DNA of 64,000 bases. Origin: Arion vulgaris (lineage: Eukaryota; Mollusca; Gastropoda; Stylommatophora; Arionidae). Positions within the stretch are counted from its first letter, which is position 1, and the number at the start of each line of letters is the position of its first letter. Shown here piece after piece: positions 10,305 to 21,630 of this stretch. The stretch spans positions 3,618,228-3,682,227 of the forward strand of contig CM036765.1 in assembly GCA_020796225.1 (NCBI GenBank), in the 5' to 3' direction. A program made the translations under genes and the position numbers. Under the pieces are notes generated by a model. It saw only the letters and a list, made by a program, of their open reading frames with translations, made no database searches and was not told where the DNA came from.

Positions 10305-10562
10305 CTTCCTCTTCTTCTTCTTCGAGAGCTCAATATCGACCACCTCTTAACCACTCGGTGTGGTTTGTATGTGATCTGAGCATAAGAGCGATTGTACGTT
10401 GTGCCAGTTATGTCTTACAAGTAGACCAGCACATACGATTTCTGCGAAGCTTTTTATTTACTAGGGTAGCTTCCCTAGATCCTAATTCAGTCGCCTCTTA
10501 CGACATGCATTATGGGTGACAGTGTTACTATTCTTTGCTTCCCTTACAGGCTCCGGCACCAC
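10305..10562 (-). mobile_element. SINE D copy 7
   Basis: Full-length antisense copy from CTTCTTCTTCTTCGAGAGCT to CAGGCTCCGGCACCACAAG. One of the better preserved copies. Confidence 0.87.
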
Positions 10563-10609
10563 AAGGGCGATAACTAATTTCATTCTATCATTTCAGAACG
10601 GTATACATA

Positions 10610-11360
10610 TTACACGATCTGCAAGACTTGATAGACATACTAGTGAGAGAAAGTGAAAAGAAAGGATTAAGCATGAATATAAAGAAAACAGAGGTTATGG
10701 TTGTCTCCAAGAAACAAGAAACACCAACATGCAATATCAAAATAAATAACACAACACTGAAACAAGTCCATCGATTCAAGTATCTAGGAACATTCTTAAC
10801 ACTAGATGGAAGATTGACAACAGAGATTATGAGTAGAATAGCTCAAACGAAAGCAGCTTTTATGAAAATGAAGAACACACTATGCGTGAACTCACTACCA
10901 ATGACACTGCGAAAACGAGTACTCCAATGCTATATTGAACCAATTCTTATGTATGGCAGCGAATCATGGACACTGAACAAACAATCAATACGATCATTGG
11001 AAGCCACAGAGATGTGGTTTTACAGAAGAATGTTGAGAATTCCATGGACAGCAAAGAAAACAAACGTGGAGGTTTTAAATCAGGCCTGCACACAAAGAAA
11101 CCTTATCAAAAGAATAAGAATCCGACAATCAAGGTTCTTCGGGCATATAATGCGAAGAGAAGGTTTAGAACATTTGGTGACTACAGGTAAAATTCAGGGA
11201 AGGAGAGATCGTGGAAGACAGAGGAGAAGATGTTGGATGGCCTGACATCATGGTTCGACAAAATATCGACGTCAGAACTGATTACATGCACCAAGCAAAG
11301 AGAGTTGTGGAGAGACATGATCGCTCACGCCGGCAGGCATGGCACTTGATTGATTCATAC
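10610..11360 (+). mobile_element. LINE B (RTE-like) 3' end, 5'-truncated
   Basis: An open stretch of 205 codons begins just past the reverse transcriptase YADD site. It contains FKYLGTFLTLDGRLTTEI, YGSESWTLNKQ, FYRRMLRIPWTAKKTNVEV and RQSRFFGHIMRREGLEH. A one-base shift near 11,235 moves the frame to MLDGLTSWFDKIST and RELWRDMIAHAGRHGT. The end TTGATTGATTC fits the short tandem-repeat tails typical of RTE LINEs. The palm and endonuclease are absent. Confidence 0.86.
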
Positions 11361-11387
11361 ATATTAATAGTAGATGGATTTCTGGTC

Positions 11388-11585
11388 AAGTTAGTACGGT
11401 ACACTGGAACTAGCACGGCACACTGGAACTAGCACGGCACACTGGAACTAGCACGGTACACTGGAACTAGCACGGCACACTGGAACTAGTACGGTACACT
11501 GGAACTAGCACGGCACACTGGAACTAGCACGGTACACTGGAACTAGCACGGTACACTGGAACTAGCACGTCACACTGGAACTATA
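11388..11585. repeat. 19-bp minisatellite, about 10 copies
   Basis: The unit is CACGG(C/T)ACACTGGAACTAG. It begins about 40 bp after the LINE B tail. Confidence 0.93.
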
Positions 11586-11589
11586 TTTC

Positions 11590-12178
11590 GGTGGCTCTCA
11601 ACGAAGCCAATTATAGATTTTCTTGAATGGAATTTGTGCTATCAGTGCCAAACATGGATACAGACATCAAACGATAGCATTTAATCCTTCTTAAACGTGT
11701 CCAAACAATAGCGGAGATAAAAATACAACATTGCTATGGTCCGGTTTCAACCAAAGACTAGTCGGTTTGGTCATCATTATTGCGGACAGCACACTCTGAA
11801 CCATTATACAATCTGCAATAATGTTTTTTTTTTTAAAACTGATAGCATCTCAGAATATTCCCAAGGAAAATATGTGTAGGCTTTCAATAATATTTTTGAA
11901 ATCGATGAGATTTAGAAGTAGCGTTGCTTCATTATGTGCATTTCTTTACAGTCTTCGCCATTCCCAATAAACGAGTCGTCGATTCTATATGTACCACTTA
12001 TACGTTCAGTAGTTGCCATTTCATTTTGAACGGTGGGGTCTATTATTTTCGTTCGTAAAATGCACACGAACAAATTTGCTTCCAAATTGCCGGCAGCGGT
12101 GTTAGAAATACGTGTTCTAACACTACATTAGACTTGCCATATTGGCTTTTATGGCTATAAATTATAGATACATTCTTG
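11590..12178. other. No recognisable feature
   Basis: AT-rich sequence without tandem repeats or motifs I can name. It could be non-repetitive or very old repeat. Confidence 0.45.
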
Positions 12179-12300
12179 GCATTTTGTTTATTTATTGTTT
12201 GTTTTGTTTATTTATTTGTTTGTTTATTTTATTATTGTTTGTTATTGTTGTTTTGTTGTTTATTTGTTTGTTTATTTGTTTGTTTATTTGTTTGTAATGA
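12178..12300. repeat. TTTG/TTTA microsatellite
   Basis: An irregular run of TTTGTTTATTTGTTTG-type repeats, about 120 bp. Confidence 0.92.
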
Positions 12301-12564
12301 TGGATTAAGCCTGTCAGGCACGACTCTTTCAACCTAAGGATGAGCATTTTATTGGTTATATCAGAGCATGTAGGACAACATAGATGAAAGATAAGAAATA
12401 ACTCCTTGCAATAGAATACAATAGTTATATGAGGTGTGGTTTTTTTCTGACATTCTTACAATTTAAAGTTTATTTATAATTGTTTTAATCACGTATAGAC
12501 GGAAGACATTTTAAAAAAAAAACAACTTTAATCCGCACATCAAGTATTCGTATACGGTGGATAA

Positions 12565-15020
12565 AACCCGCGATCATCATCAAGGTGCTTATCCTTTATT
12601 TGACGTTGCTCTGTAGCACATCTGAAATTAACCCTGTCTCTAGCATATTCATGGTTTCTTTAATATCGTGTAGCTACCTTCTTCTTGGTCTGCTTCTGCG
12701 TCCTGGAATTGCCCTCTAATATTGTTCTTTGCAGGTCATCGTGACGCTTAACTGCAAATTATCTAATTTTTCTGTCTAGTATGTTGTTTATCAGCCAATT
12801 CTCTTTAACATTTAGTTCTTTCAGGACATCAGTGTTCTTTCTTTTTCTGTCCATGGTATTCGTAGAACCTTTCTGTAGCATTTAGTTTCGAAGGACTGGA
12901 TTTTCGTTCTTGTTTTTTGTGCAATAGTCCATGATTCACAACCATAAGTAGTCACTGGAAAAATACATGTTCTCAATATTTTATACATTTAATATTTTGT
13001 TGGTGCCCTGCCACATGTTCTTCATTGTGTTTAACTTCTTGATAGCTACTGCCAATCTTCTTGAGATCTCTTTGGAGCAGTCACCATTATTGTTAATTAA
13101 TGAGCCCAGGTATTCGTAGCTCTCTACACATTGGAGTTCTTCATTGTTTATTTGGATGTTAGGCGAGCCTTTTGCTTTTTCAGTTGACATGATTTTTGTT
13201 TTTTTGTGTATTCAAATATAGATGTTAGTCTTCACTTTGTTTCTTGGTCGTCATGATTAGGTTTTCCAAACCTTCTTTGCTGGTGGATAATAATACTGTA
13301 TCGTCTGCGTATCTAAGCTCTGGTATGCATTTGCCGCCTATAGTGAGAGGGTCGTAATTCCCATAGTTGGCATTGTCTTTTACATTCCTCATGATGTTCT
13401 CTGCATATATGTTGAATAAGTATGGGGACAAAATGCATCCCTGTCTTCCCCCCTTTTGAATCTCGAACCATTCAGCTATTTCACCTCCTATTTTAATGGT
13501 TGCCTGTTGTTCGTGGTATAGAGATTCTATAGTTGTATTATGTGTGTTGGAAAATGCATGTCTTTCATGATGTTCCACATTTTCTGGTGTTGTATATGGT
13601 CGAAAGCCTTGCTATAGTCTATGAAACATGTATGCAAGTCTATGTTGTATTCTCTGCATTTCTCGATAATGAGTCTCATGCTACAAATATGATCTCTAGT
13701 GCCTCTACCTCTTCTGAAACCTGCTTGTGTTTCGTGTATTTCATCTTCAATTTTTGTTCCATCCTCTTCATTATGATTTTTAGTAGGATTTGCTGGCGTG
13801 ACTTATAAGGGCAATAGTTCTGTAGTTGGTGTATAGTTTCAGGTTTCCCTTCTTTGGAATAGAAATACATACTGATCTTTCCATTCCTTTGCCAGCAGGA
13901 GCTTTTCCATATCTTTGTGCACAATTTATAATATACCCGAACACTGGCTCCCGCCTGCTTGAATCAATTCTGCTGGTATATCATCGCACCCTGGTGGCTT
14001 CCCTCTCTTCAGGCTTTTGATGGCCAGGCGCACTTCATCCAACATGGGCTCTGGTTCTGTCTCTTCGCTTTCTGTTATTATCTTATGTGGATTTTTAGAT
14101 GTGTCTTCTACATGTTTCTGCAGTACTCACGCCATCTTTCTAGTACATCTTTCTTTTCTGTTAATGTTTTGCCATTGTTATCGTTTATGACTTGTATTGA
14201 TGGGCTGAAGTCACGTGTCATTATATTAATTTCGTTGTACATTTCTCTCTCTTTCCCTTGTTTTCTTAATTCATCAATTTTATTGCATGAGTTGACTATG
14301 TGTTGTTTCTTGTCTTTTCAGATTTCTTTCTTGACTTCTCTTGAGCAGTTTTTATATTCAGTGCTGTTTCGTTTTAACCCCTGTCTGTTTTAGCTTTCTT
14401 CTTTCTTCAATTAGCTTCAATGTTATTTCAGTTATGTAGACCTGTTTCTTGTATACTTTCCTGGGTATGATGTTTTAAGCGGCGGAGATTAATATATCTC
14501 TTGCCTGTGTTGCCAGTTCATCAGGTGTCATGTCTTCTTGAGCCGCCATAAGTATGTCAAATTTGTTTTGTATTTCTATGTTGTATTCTAGTGGAATGGC
14601 ATTTGTATCAAAACGTATAGGGCCAGCTGCTTTCTTTGTTGTCTTCAGTCTTAATTTAAACTCTGCCACCAGCAGTTCATGGTGGGAGTCACAGTCTGCT
14701 CCGGGTAGTGTCTTTACTGATAGAATACTTGTTATCTATCTTCTTTGGACCAAGATGTAATCTATTTAGTTTCTGGTGTTGTCATCTGGTCAGGTCCAGG
14801 TGTATAGTCTTCTTGGATGTTGCCTGCTTAGGGTGTTCGTAATGGAGAGATTATTTTCTAGACAGAATTCAATTAGTTTTGTGCCTCTTTCGTTTCGTTG
14901 TCCTATGCTGAAAGGACCTTTTATCTTTCCTCTCTTCAGCTCTTTCCTTGCCAACTTTGTGTTTAAATCGCCCATTACTATCAGGATGTCTCTTTAACCA
15001 ACTTTATCTATTGCTTCTTG
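12565..15020 (-). mobile_element. LINE C: RTE-like retrotransposon, broken
   Basis: Reading the minus strand from 15,020 down, the end of an apurinic-type endonuclease comes first (MGDLNTKLARKE; SRQHPRRLYTWT, 14,790-14,997), then a post-endonuclease segment (KKAAGPIRFDTNAIPLEYN, 14,475-14,669). The reverse transcriptase has RQGCILSPYLFNIY (about 13,415-13,455) and YADD at 13,300-13,311. The thumb contains ESYEYLGSLINNNGD (12,981-13,190). The 3' end carries GATGATGATC, a tandem tail of RTE type. Frames are split by many stops and shifts, so it is dead. The 5' part of the endonuclease is missing and a 58-bp array takes its place. Confidence 0.88.
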
Positions 15021-15029
15021 TAAATTTGT

Positions 15030-15552
15030 GTAAAACTGTTACTTCACATAAATAAATAACACATTATTTACCAATTAAAATATCAGAGTCAAACTGTTAC
15101 TTCACATAAATAAATAACACATTATTTACAAATTAAAAGATCACAGTAAAACTGTTACTTCACATAAATAAATAACACATTATTTACAAATTAAAAGACA
15201 AGTAAAACTGTTACTTCACATAAATAAATAACACATTATTTACAAATTAAAAGATCACAGTAAAACTGTTACTTCACATAAATAAATAACATTATTTACT
15301 GATAAAAAGATCACAGTAAAACTGTTACTCAATATAATAAATAACAACTTATTATACAATTAAAAGATCAAGTAAAATCGTTACTTCAAATAAATAAATA
15401 ACAATTATTTACAAATTAAACGATCAAGTAAAACTGTTACTTCACATAAATAAATAAACATTATTTACAAATTAAAAGATCACAGTAAAACTGTTACTTC
15501 ACATAAATAAATAACACATTATTTACAAATTAAAAGATCAGAGTAAAACTGG
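15030..15552. repeat. 58-bp minisatellite, 9 copies
   Basis: The unit is TAAAACTGTTACTTCACATA, then AATAAATAACACATTATTTA and CAAATTAAAAGATCACAG. It abuts the truncated 5' end of LINE C. Copies at 15,290-15,420 carry small indels. Confidence 0.93.
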
Positions 15553-15978
15553 CAGAGAATATCATTTGTCTTATTCTATCTGAATACAAATTAAATCAAA
15601 AGAAATCTGCATTTTACCGAATGATTAGCTTATCTTCTGATATAACAACGATTATCTGTGTGAAGGAGATGAAGATATCTTTTACAATCGGAGATTAGCT
15701 TTCTCAAAGAAAAATATGATGAATTATGTCAGTATTGGTAGTTGTATTTAACAGTTAAACGCGAATGGACAAAGTTAGGGCACGGATGTACGTGCGTGGA
15801 GACTACAAGGGACATTAGTGATGATGTGTTGTGAAGAGCTCAGTAAACATTTAAACGGATTGGCCTCCCTTAGTTATAACGAGGGCGCTGAAAGTCTCAT
15901 ATCTGAGATGTCAGCTGTTGTCAAGGTAACAGTCTACAACCGTGTGATTTTATGTTAATAACACTTTTTTTAATGCCA
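15553..15978. other. No recognisable feature
   Basis: The interval between two minisatellites; no motif or repeat family seen. Confidence 0.45.
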
Positions 15979-15979
15979 T

Positions 15980-17128
15980 ACTTCTTCAGTGCGCCCACCT
16001 CTCTACAATTAAAACTATTCACTCGGTTCTTCTTCAGTTCGCCCACCTCTCTACAATTAAAACTATTCACTCGGTTCTCCTTCAGTGCACCCACCTCTCT
16101 ACAATTAAAACTATTCACTCGGTTCTCCTTTAGTGCGCCCACCTCTCTACAATTAAAACTATTCATTTGGTTCTCCTTCAGTGCACCCACCTCTCTACAA
16201 TTAAAACTATTCATTCGGTTCTCCTTCAGTGCGCCCACCTCTCTACAATTAAAACTATTCACTCGGTTCTCCTTCAGTGCGCCCACCTCTCTACAATTAA
16301 AACTATTCACTCGGTTCTCCTTCAGTGCGCCCACCTCTCTACAATTAAAACTATTCACTCGGTTCTCCTTCAGTGCACCCACCTCTCTACAATTAAAACT
16401 ATTCATTTGGTTCTCCTTCAGTGCACCCACCTCTCTACAATTAAAACTATTCACTCGGTTCTCCTTCAGTGCGCCCACCTCTCTACAATTAAAACTATTC
16501 ATTTGGTTCTCCTTCAGTGCACCCACCTCTCTACAATTAAAACTATTCACTCGGTTCTCCTTCAGTGCGCCCACCTCTCTACAATTAAAACTATTCACTC
16601 GGTTCTCCTTCAGTGCACCCACCTCTCTACAATTAAAACTATTCACTCGGTTCTCCTTTAGTGCGCCCACCTCTCTACAATTAAAACTATTCACTCGGTT
16701 CTCCTTTAGTGCGCCCACCTCTCTACAATTAAAACTATTCACTCGGTTCTTCTTCAGTGCGCCCACCTCTCTACAATTAAAACTATTCACTCGGTTCTCC
16801 TTCAGTGCACCCACCTCTCTACAATTAAAACTATTCACTCGGTTCTCCTTTAGTGCGCCCACCTCTCTACAATTAAAACTATTCATTTGGTTCTCCTTCA
16901 GTGCACCCACCTCTCTACAATTAAAACTATTCATTCGGTTCTCCTTCAGTGCACCCACCTCTCTACAATTAAAACTATTCATTTGGTTCTCCTTCAGTGC
17001 GCCCACCTCTCTACAATTAAAACTATTCATTCGGTTCTCCTTCAGTGCGCCCACCTCTCTACAATTAAAACTATTCATTCGGTTCTCCTTCAGTGCGCCC
17101 ACCTCTCTACAATTAAAACTATTCATTA
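15980..17128. repeat. 48-bp minisatellite, about 24 copies
   Basis: The unit is CTATTCACTCGGTTCTCCTT, then CAGTGCGCCCACCTCTCTAC and AATTAAAA. I see almost no indels. Variation is confined to a few positions (ACTCGG/ATTTGG/ATTCGG, GCGCCC/GCACCC, TTCAGT/TTTAGT). Because 48 is divisible by three and the unit lacks stops in at least one frame per strand, frames of about 400 codons run on both strands. They encode 16-residue repeats (NSFNCREVGALKEN(R/Q)(V/M) on minus; FSAPTSLQLKLF on plus). Neither has a signal peptide or a known domain, so a repeat protein is possible but unlikely. Confidence 0.93.
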
Positions 17129-17164
17129 GGCGTTTTTATCCAAGATTCTCATAATATGAAATCT

Positions 17165-17340
17165 TCCATCATCAATCATCATCATCATCATCATCGTCAT
17201 CCGCAGGTTACAGCATTTGCATGTTGCTCTCTAGCCTCTATCTCTCTGTCTAGCCTTCCATCTTCTGTAAATATGCTTTCTAAGTATTTCAATTCGTGCA
17301 CTTGGTTGATCGTAGTAACATTGATATGGGTATTTTAGCT
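17165..17340 (-). mobile_element. LINE 3' fragment (thumb segment)
   Basis: After a (CAT)n run, the minus strand reads VHELKYLESIFTEDGRLDRE. This is the YLGS..t.DGR segment that follows the reverse transcriptase palm in RTE/Jockey-type LINEs. The (ATC)n at the low-coordinate side would be its 3' simple-repeat tail. Confidence 0.72.
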
Positions 17341-17384
17341 TATTATGTTTTCTTCCCATATTTATTATTTCGGATGTAGTGGTC

Positions 17385-17515
17385 TATGATTAGATTTGTA
17401 GCTTAGCGGTAGTAGATCACAATCCAAGAGCTCCCGGTTCAAACCCCGCAGCAGACAGTTTGGATGTAGTGAGATCACAATCCAAGAGCTTCCGGTTCAA
17501 ACCCCGCAGCACATT
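17385..17515 (+). mobile_element. tRNA-derived SINE head, duplicated
   Basis: TGTAGCTTAGCGGTAGTAGA resembles a pol III A box and CGGTTCAAACCCCGCAGCA a B box, spaced as in a tRNA. The second half (GATCACAATCCAAGAGCT to the B box) is repeated about 65 bp later, giving a second B box without a good A box. The T-arm does not pair well, so I read this as a SINE remnant, not a tRNA gene. Confidence 0.6.
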
Positions 17516-17519
17516 TGTT

Positions 17520-18400
17520 CCCGTTGTTTGTGACGAACGATAAAAATAGACCTTACTGTTCAGAAAGCAATGGCCTACTACTGAATGTATAAGTGATGCC
17601 TAGGAAATCAACGACTCGTTTAATGTGATTGATGGCAATGTGATATAAAGGATATACCCCGACTTTCATTTCATGATTAGTATTCCAAGAAAATGAGGGA
17701 CACGTAAAATCATCCAGTGTTAAAAAACGCTGAAATTATATGGTCTGATCCTCTCCTTCTCAATGATCAAGCTGATACTAACATGCAAAGCACACACATT
17801 CTCTATATGATCAAGCTGATACTAACATGCAAAGCACACACATTCTCTATAGGATCAAATCTACATAAACATGTTATTCACAAAATAGATAATATGAAAG
17901 ATAAACCAGACTCCAAAAGATCTATTATCAACATTTTCATCCATTATTTGGCATATCCGTTTGTTTTCAAAGATGATTAATCATTTACAGAAAAGATAAC
18001 AAGTATGTTGCGTGCCAGATTGTCCAACGGTCTACAGTTATAGAGGAAATATTAGCCGTGAACGATGTCTATGTTGATTGAATGAAATCCGGCAATGTCG
18101 TTCGGATTTTTTTTTTCTAATATATTTGCGCTTAAAATTAGCCGTGGTTAATTCTCTAGCGTGATATTTTGAGTGGACCTCGCCTTTATCTTGTTAAATA
18201 GCAGATTGCGATATTTTTAGGTATCGTTTTGCTAATTTCCTGTACTGACTACTCAAAATCTGCCCGTTAGATATAGGGTTTCGTGTTTTTAAATTTGGTT
18301 TAACACATTTTCGTTATAAATCTCACCATTAGATGAAAAGGTAATCACGCACAAAGAACGCACTATAAGAGCATGTATAATAGTATTTGTATAGTCACTT
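17520..18400. other. No gene; 44-bp duplication at 17,760-17,850
   Basis: The only structure is a twofold repeat of GATCAAGCTGATACTAACAT and GCAAAGCACACACATTCTCT. An 87-codon frame spans it without recognisable motifs. Confidence 0.45.
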
Positions 18401-18402
18401 AA

Positions 18403-18477
18403 GGAGGTCTCTGTGACTAGGTGGTTATGCTCTTTCCTTACAAGTTCAAGGTCGTGGGTCCCTTTTCCTCCTCTCCT

Positions 18478-18520
<43 letters not shown>

Positions 18521-18905
18521 GATCACCGCCCAGACCGATGTACCAGACCACCTCATAAATTTGCATTCATGTGGAAATCTGATTCATGCAGCTTTAGCAT
18601 TGATGTGCTTCGTCACATCTTCAGCGCCATTTGGAGCTCTGGTGCTTATCCTTCGACGATGTGTCCGGTTTTAGTCAGCGTTTACTGGGTTCGCTCTCCG
18701 TCAACCTTGGGCTGTCCCCAGCCGACCTGCAAGGCAGCAGGTTGCTATTTTCGTTTAGGGTAGCTACCCTTAGGCCTTAGACGACCTTCCCTCCCGGGAT
18801 GTTGAGCGTCATCTGCCCATGTTAAGTCTTTTTTTGGACTACTTGGTTTGCCTGCCGTATAGTTTTGTGCAAGGTTTGCTCCGCTAGCCTTTGATTGTCC
18901 CCAAT
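18403..18905 (+). mobile_element. SINE C copy 2 with tRNA-like head
   Basis: GGTCTCTGTGACTAGGTGGT (A-box-like) and AAGGTCGTGGGTCCC (B-box-like) form the head at 18,405-18,460. A (TC)n run follows at about 18,484-18,519, then the SINE C body: GAAATCTGATTCATGCAG, ATTTGGAGCTCTGGTGCTTA, TTTTAGTCAGCGTTTACTGG, CCGACCTGCAAGGCAGCAGG, GTTGAGCGTCATCTGCCCAT. The body matches 7,573-7,965 on the other strand. Confidence 0.75.
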
Positions 18906-19000
18906 CAAACTACAAGGCAGTAGTAGTGGTCGTGGGTTCGAAATCGAACCGCGCCGTTCTGTTCACGAGCGCATTTTTTCCAGAGACACGGTTGTTACCA
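18906..19000 (+). mobile_element. SINE B copy 2, head only
   Basis: TCGTGGGTTCGAAATCGAAC is a B-box-like block, followed by the SINE B sequence CGCGCCGTTCTGTTCACGAG and CATTTTTTCCAGAGAC. It breaks off near 19,000. Confidence 0.65.
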
Positions 19001-19094
19001 GAGTCAAACATAGACAACCAGCAAAGCACAGTGACAAACAAATAACTACATGTGAAACGCTCAGCATGCGACAAGTTGTCAACAAAACAAGAAA

Positions 19095-19180
19095 AGACCT
19101 AGTCACCAACGTCAGCAGAAGAAAGTTGAGAAAGAGCCTTGCTTGAATGGCATTGAGAAACAAAGAAAGAATTCGTTCGG
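19095..19180 (+). mobile_element. LINE H fragment, single-copy form of 67-bp array
   Basis: CAGCAGAAGAAAGTTGAG, GAGCCTTGCTTGAATGGC and ATTGAGAAACAAAGAAAGAA match the unit of the 24.8-25.4 kb array once. Near-coding peptides (SRRKLRKSLA; ALRNKERIRS) suggest a LINE C-terminal segment. Confidence 0.6.
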
Positions 19181-19408
19181 CTACTCTCTTGTCTACAGAG
19201 TCTACAACAACATAACATTAGGACAAAAGACGAGAGAAAGACAAAATTAAGGTGACATAGCAAAATCATCTTTAGAAAGCACAAATAACTATCATCCAAG
19301 CCACTAGAGAAAAGGTAAAACAAAAAGAGAAAATCAACAACAAGAGACAACAACATGGTAACAGTGTCAGGACAACAGAAGCAAACTAAACATAAATATA
19401 TATGGTCT
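19181..19408. other. No recognisable feature
   Basis: A-rich stretch with no motif. It may be the rest of the LINE H fragment. Confidence 0.35.
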
Positions 19409-19409
19409 A

Positions 19410-19650
19410 ACAGTTTCGGATTGACTTCATTGTCTGAGGTTTCCCCATATGACTGTGTCCATGTCAGCAGAAATAGCAAGCCATCTGATGTGAGTGTTGA
19501 ACAAAGCACAAACTATGTAGCTCCGGCAACAATACTAGGGAAACTCTGGTAGAAATGCACTAGGGAACAGAACAGCGCGGTTCTGATTCAAACTCACGAC
19601 TTTCGTAATGCAAGGCAAGAGATTAGCTCCTTAGCCACATAGACCTCACA
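19410..19650 (-). mobile_element. SINE B copy 3
   Basis: Near full length. From the tail side the plus strand reads CGGATTGACTTCATTGTCTG, CCCATATGACTGTGTCC, GCACAAACTATGTAGCTCCG, GAACAGAACAGCGCGGTTCT, GATTCAAACTC (reverse B box), TCCTTAGCCACATAGACC (reverse A box). One of the best copies for the family consensus. Confidence 0.82.
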
Positions 19651-19769
19651 ACAATAGCAGCTTAGAGAACATCACTACTAACAGCAAAACCATCAACAGT
19701 CAAATCAACTTTTAAAAAGAGCAATGCAGCAACAGGAATAATCACAACTGACATCAGCATTCCCTGACG

Positions 19770-20340
19770 ATGGGGATTCAGAAAAGGATATCATTGAAAA
19801 AATCAAGAAGACAAAACAAACTTTTGCGATGCTCAACAAAATTTCGAAAACAAAAGGACTAAATCTTAGGACAAAACTTAAAATATATAGAGGTAATGCA
19901 CTGGGAGTGATATTATACAGTTGTGAATGCTGGAAGAAGTAATGAACTGGGAGTGATATTATACAGTTGTGAATGCTGGAAGAAGTAATGAACTGGGAGT
20001 GATATTATACAGTTGTGAATGCTGGAAAATGACCCAACACATAATACACAAGTTGGAGACATTTCAGAATAAATGTTTAAGAAGAATCCTGCAAACATTT
20101 CTGACCAAATACCATAACAAATGAAGAACTTTTGAAACGAGCGGACTGTGCATCCTTGGAGACCATCATTACAAGACGAAGATGGAGGTAGTTTGGACAT
20201 GTATGTTGTATGCCACGGGGGGACATTGGCTAGGACAGCTCTCAGATGGACAGCGGATGGGAAGAGAAGGCCTGGACTTCCAAAGGAAACATGGAGAAGA
20301 ACGGTGGAGAGAGAGAGAGAGAGAGTTGAAGGAGTGTAGC
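19770..20340 (+). mobile_element. LINE D 3' coding end, broken
   Basis: Readable pieces are TFAMLNKISKTKGLNLRTKL, ILYSCECWKMTQHIIHKLET, FQNKCLRRIL, then a shifted NEELLKRADCASLETI and TRRRW. Pieces of RPGLPKETWRRTVERE follow, ending at a short GA-rich run. The order matches the C-terminal region of LINE proteins. Several shifts and a tandem insertion break it. Confidence 0.78.
19892..20028. repeat. 46-bp triplication inside LINE D
   Basis: The codons for GVILYSCECW (TGGGAGTGATATTATACAGT, TGTGAATGCTGGAAGAAGT) are repeated three times in tandem. The third copy continues into the normal LINE sequence. Confidence 0.9.
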
Positions 20341-20385
20341 CTGACGTTGGAGACGGTTGGTAGATTCGTTATTGGTTATTGGTTA

Positions 20386-20690
20386 CTAAACTGACGTCAT
20401 TGCACTCCGGGCAAACCCATAGGTGCTCAGTCTCCCCAACAGATATCGAAGAGTATGCATACTGATGGTTGCTGTGGCACGCTGATTAAACACACCTCTC
20501 ACACTGCCTCTCAGGCATCCAGTTCGACTTGAACAACGGGCAACTCCAAACTGCTTAAATCGCTTGATCGATTCAACATCGATTTTAGTGTCCTCATCCA
20601 ACAGAGAGTCGCGAAGAGACCGAAGAATATCCCCTTATCCATCTTCAACTCCCCAACAATCGATGCTGTTGATGTAAACCTGGTTGGTAG
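20386..20690 (-). mobile_element. LINE G remnant (downstream of RNase H)
   Basis: On the minus strand a segment matching 52,500-52,555 (ACAGCATCGATTGTTGGGGA, 20,655 downward) is followed by a 71-codon frame with ATISMHTLRYLLGRLSTYG. The same peptide pattern appears twice at 45.8-46.3 kb. Since 52,455-52,510 carries an RNase H GNERAD motif, I place this as the region after RNase H in one retroelement family. Confidence 0.62.
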
Positions 20691-20964
20691 AAAGGGAGCA
20701 GAACTTCAATAGTGGAGATCTCTTGTGGAAACCTTATGTGTCAATCGGGACACGAAAAGCATATAGCTAGACAGATAGGTTCACTTACGTTGGATGTTGA
20801 CAACAATATCTAATTATATCCTCTTTCTGTCACGTCAGATACATCACGATAATAATTCCTCCCGTGCCACTATTCGTTACATAAAGCTACAAGCAACTTT
20901 TCTATACCGCTCTATGCTGGACAACTTGTAGAATCTCTTGTATGGAATTGAAACCGATATTTCG

Positions 20965-21560
20965 TGTCTCTCTCAGCTCTTTCTTCTTTCTCTTTTCTCC
21001 AATCATGTTTTGCCTCACAGTGCCAGGATAAGATGATATTTCTAGAATGAACCATTATGTGCACTTCATAAAAAGCGTCTTTCGTCGCCTCTGTTATCTC
21101 TGAGGTTCACCTTTTGCGTGGCCGACCTTTTGCTTTGTATTAATTGTATTGGAACAACATTGCTCTTTGAGATCTACTGTCTGTTTGAAATCTGCTTATA
21201 GTGGCCGAACAATGTCATTTGTTGTTTCTTGATGAAGTTTAGTACTGATGTCTCAACTACTTTTTCGCCGATATCTACATTTCTCAACCGGTCTCATCTT
21301 GTTACCCCCAGCATTTTGCCTCTCTCAGCAAAGTTACATAAAGATTGCACAAGAGATTTCTATTGTTGCCGTTCTGCCGCTTGTCTACTTATTGTTTCTT
21401 ACTTGAGGCATAAATCTTTCAACTCTCTGTCCATAGTTCTTCCAATGTTGTCTTTGGACGTTCAGACCTTCTATTCCAATACGCTGTTCATGTTGTCTGT
21501 GCACGTTCAGACCTTCTATTCCAATACGTTGTTCATATTTAATCTTTCTTAGCTAACGTC
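20965..21560 (-). mobile_element. LINE F fragment 3, longest
   Basis: It joins the two parts seen separately at 8.5 and 10.1 kb: CAGTGCCAGGATAAGATGAT, GAGGTTCACCTTTTGCGTGG, TTGTATTGGAACAACATTGC, TTTGTTGTTTCTTGATGAAG and CCCCCAGCATTTTGCC. It shows that those fragments belong to one element. A 54-bp duplication (GTTCAGACCTTCTATTCCAA) lies at 21,455-21,540. Confidence 0.68.
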
Positions 21561-21630
21561 CGTACTGGTAATCTTTCTTAGCTAACGTCCGTACTGGTAA
21601 TCTTTCTTAGCTAACGTCCGTACTGGTAAT
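21540..21630. repeat. 29-bp tandem triplication
   Basis: Three exact copies of TAATCTTTCTTAGCTAACGT plus CCGTACTGG, directly before a SINE D. Confidence 0.95.

Noticed and set aside
15921..17154. Two 400-codon frames on opposite strands as real proteins
   Set aside because: Both come from a 48-bp tandem unit, and substitutions do not favour either frame. Kept only as a low-probability idea in the findings.
17385..17460. Functional tRNA gene
   Set aside because: The A and B boxes fit, but the T-arm and acceptor stem do not pair convincingly, and the 3' half is duplicated.
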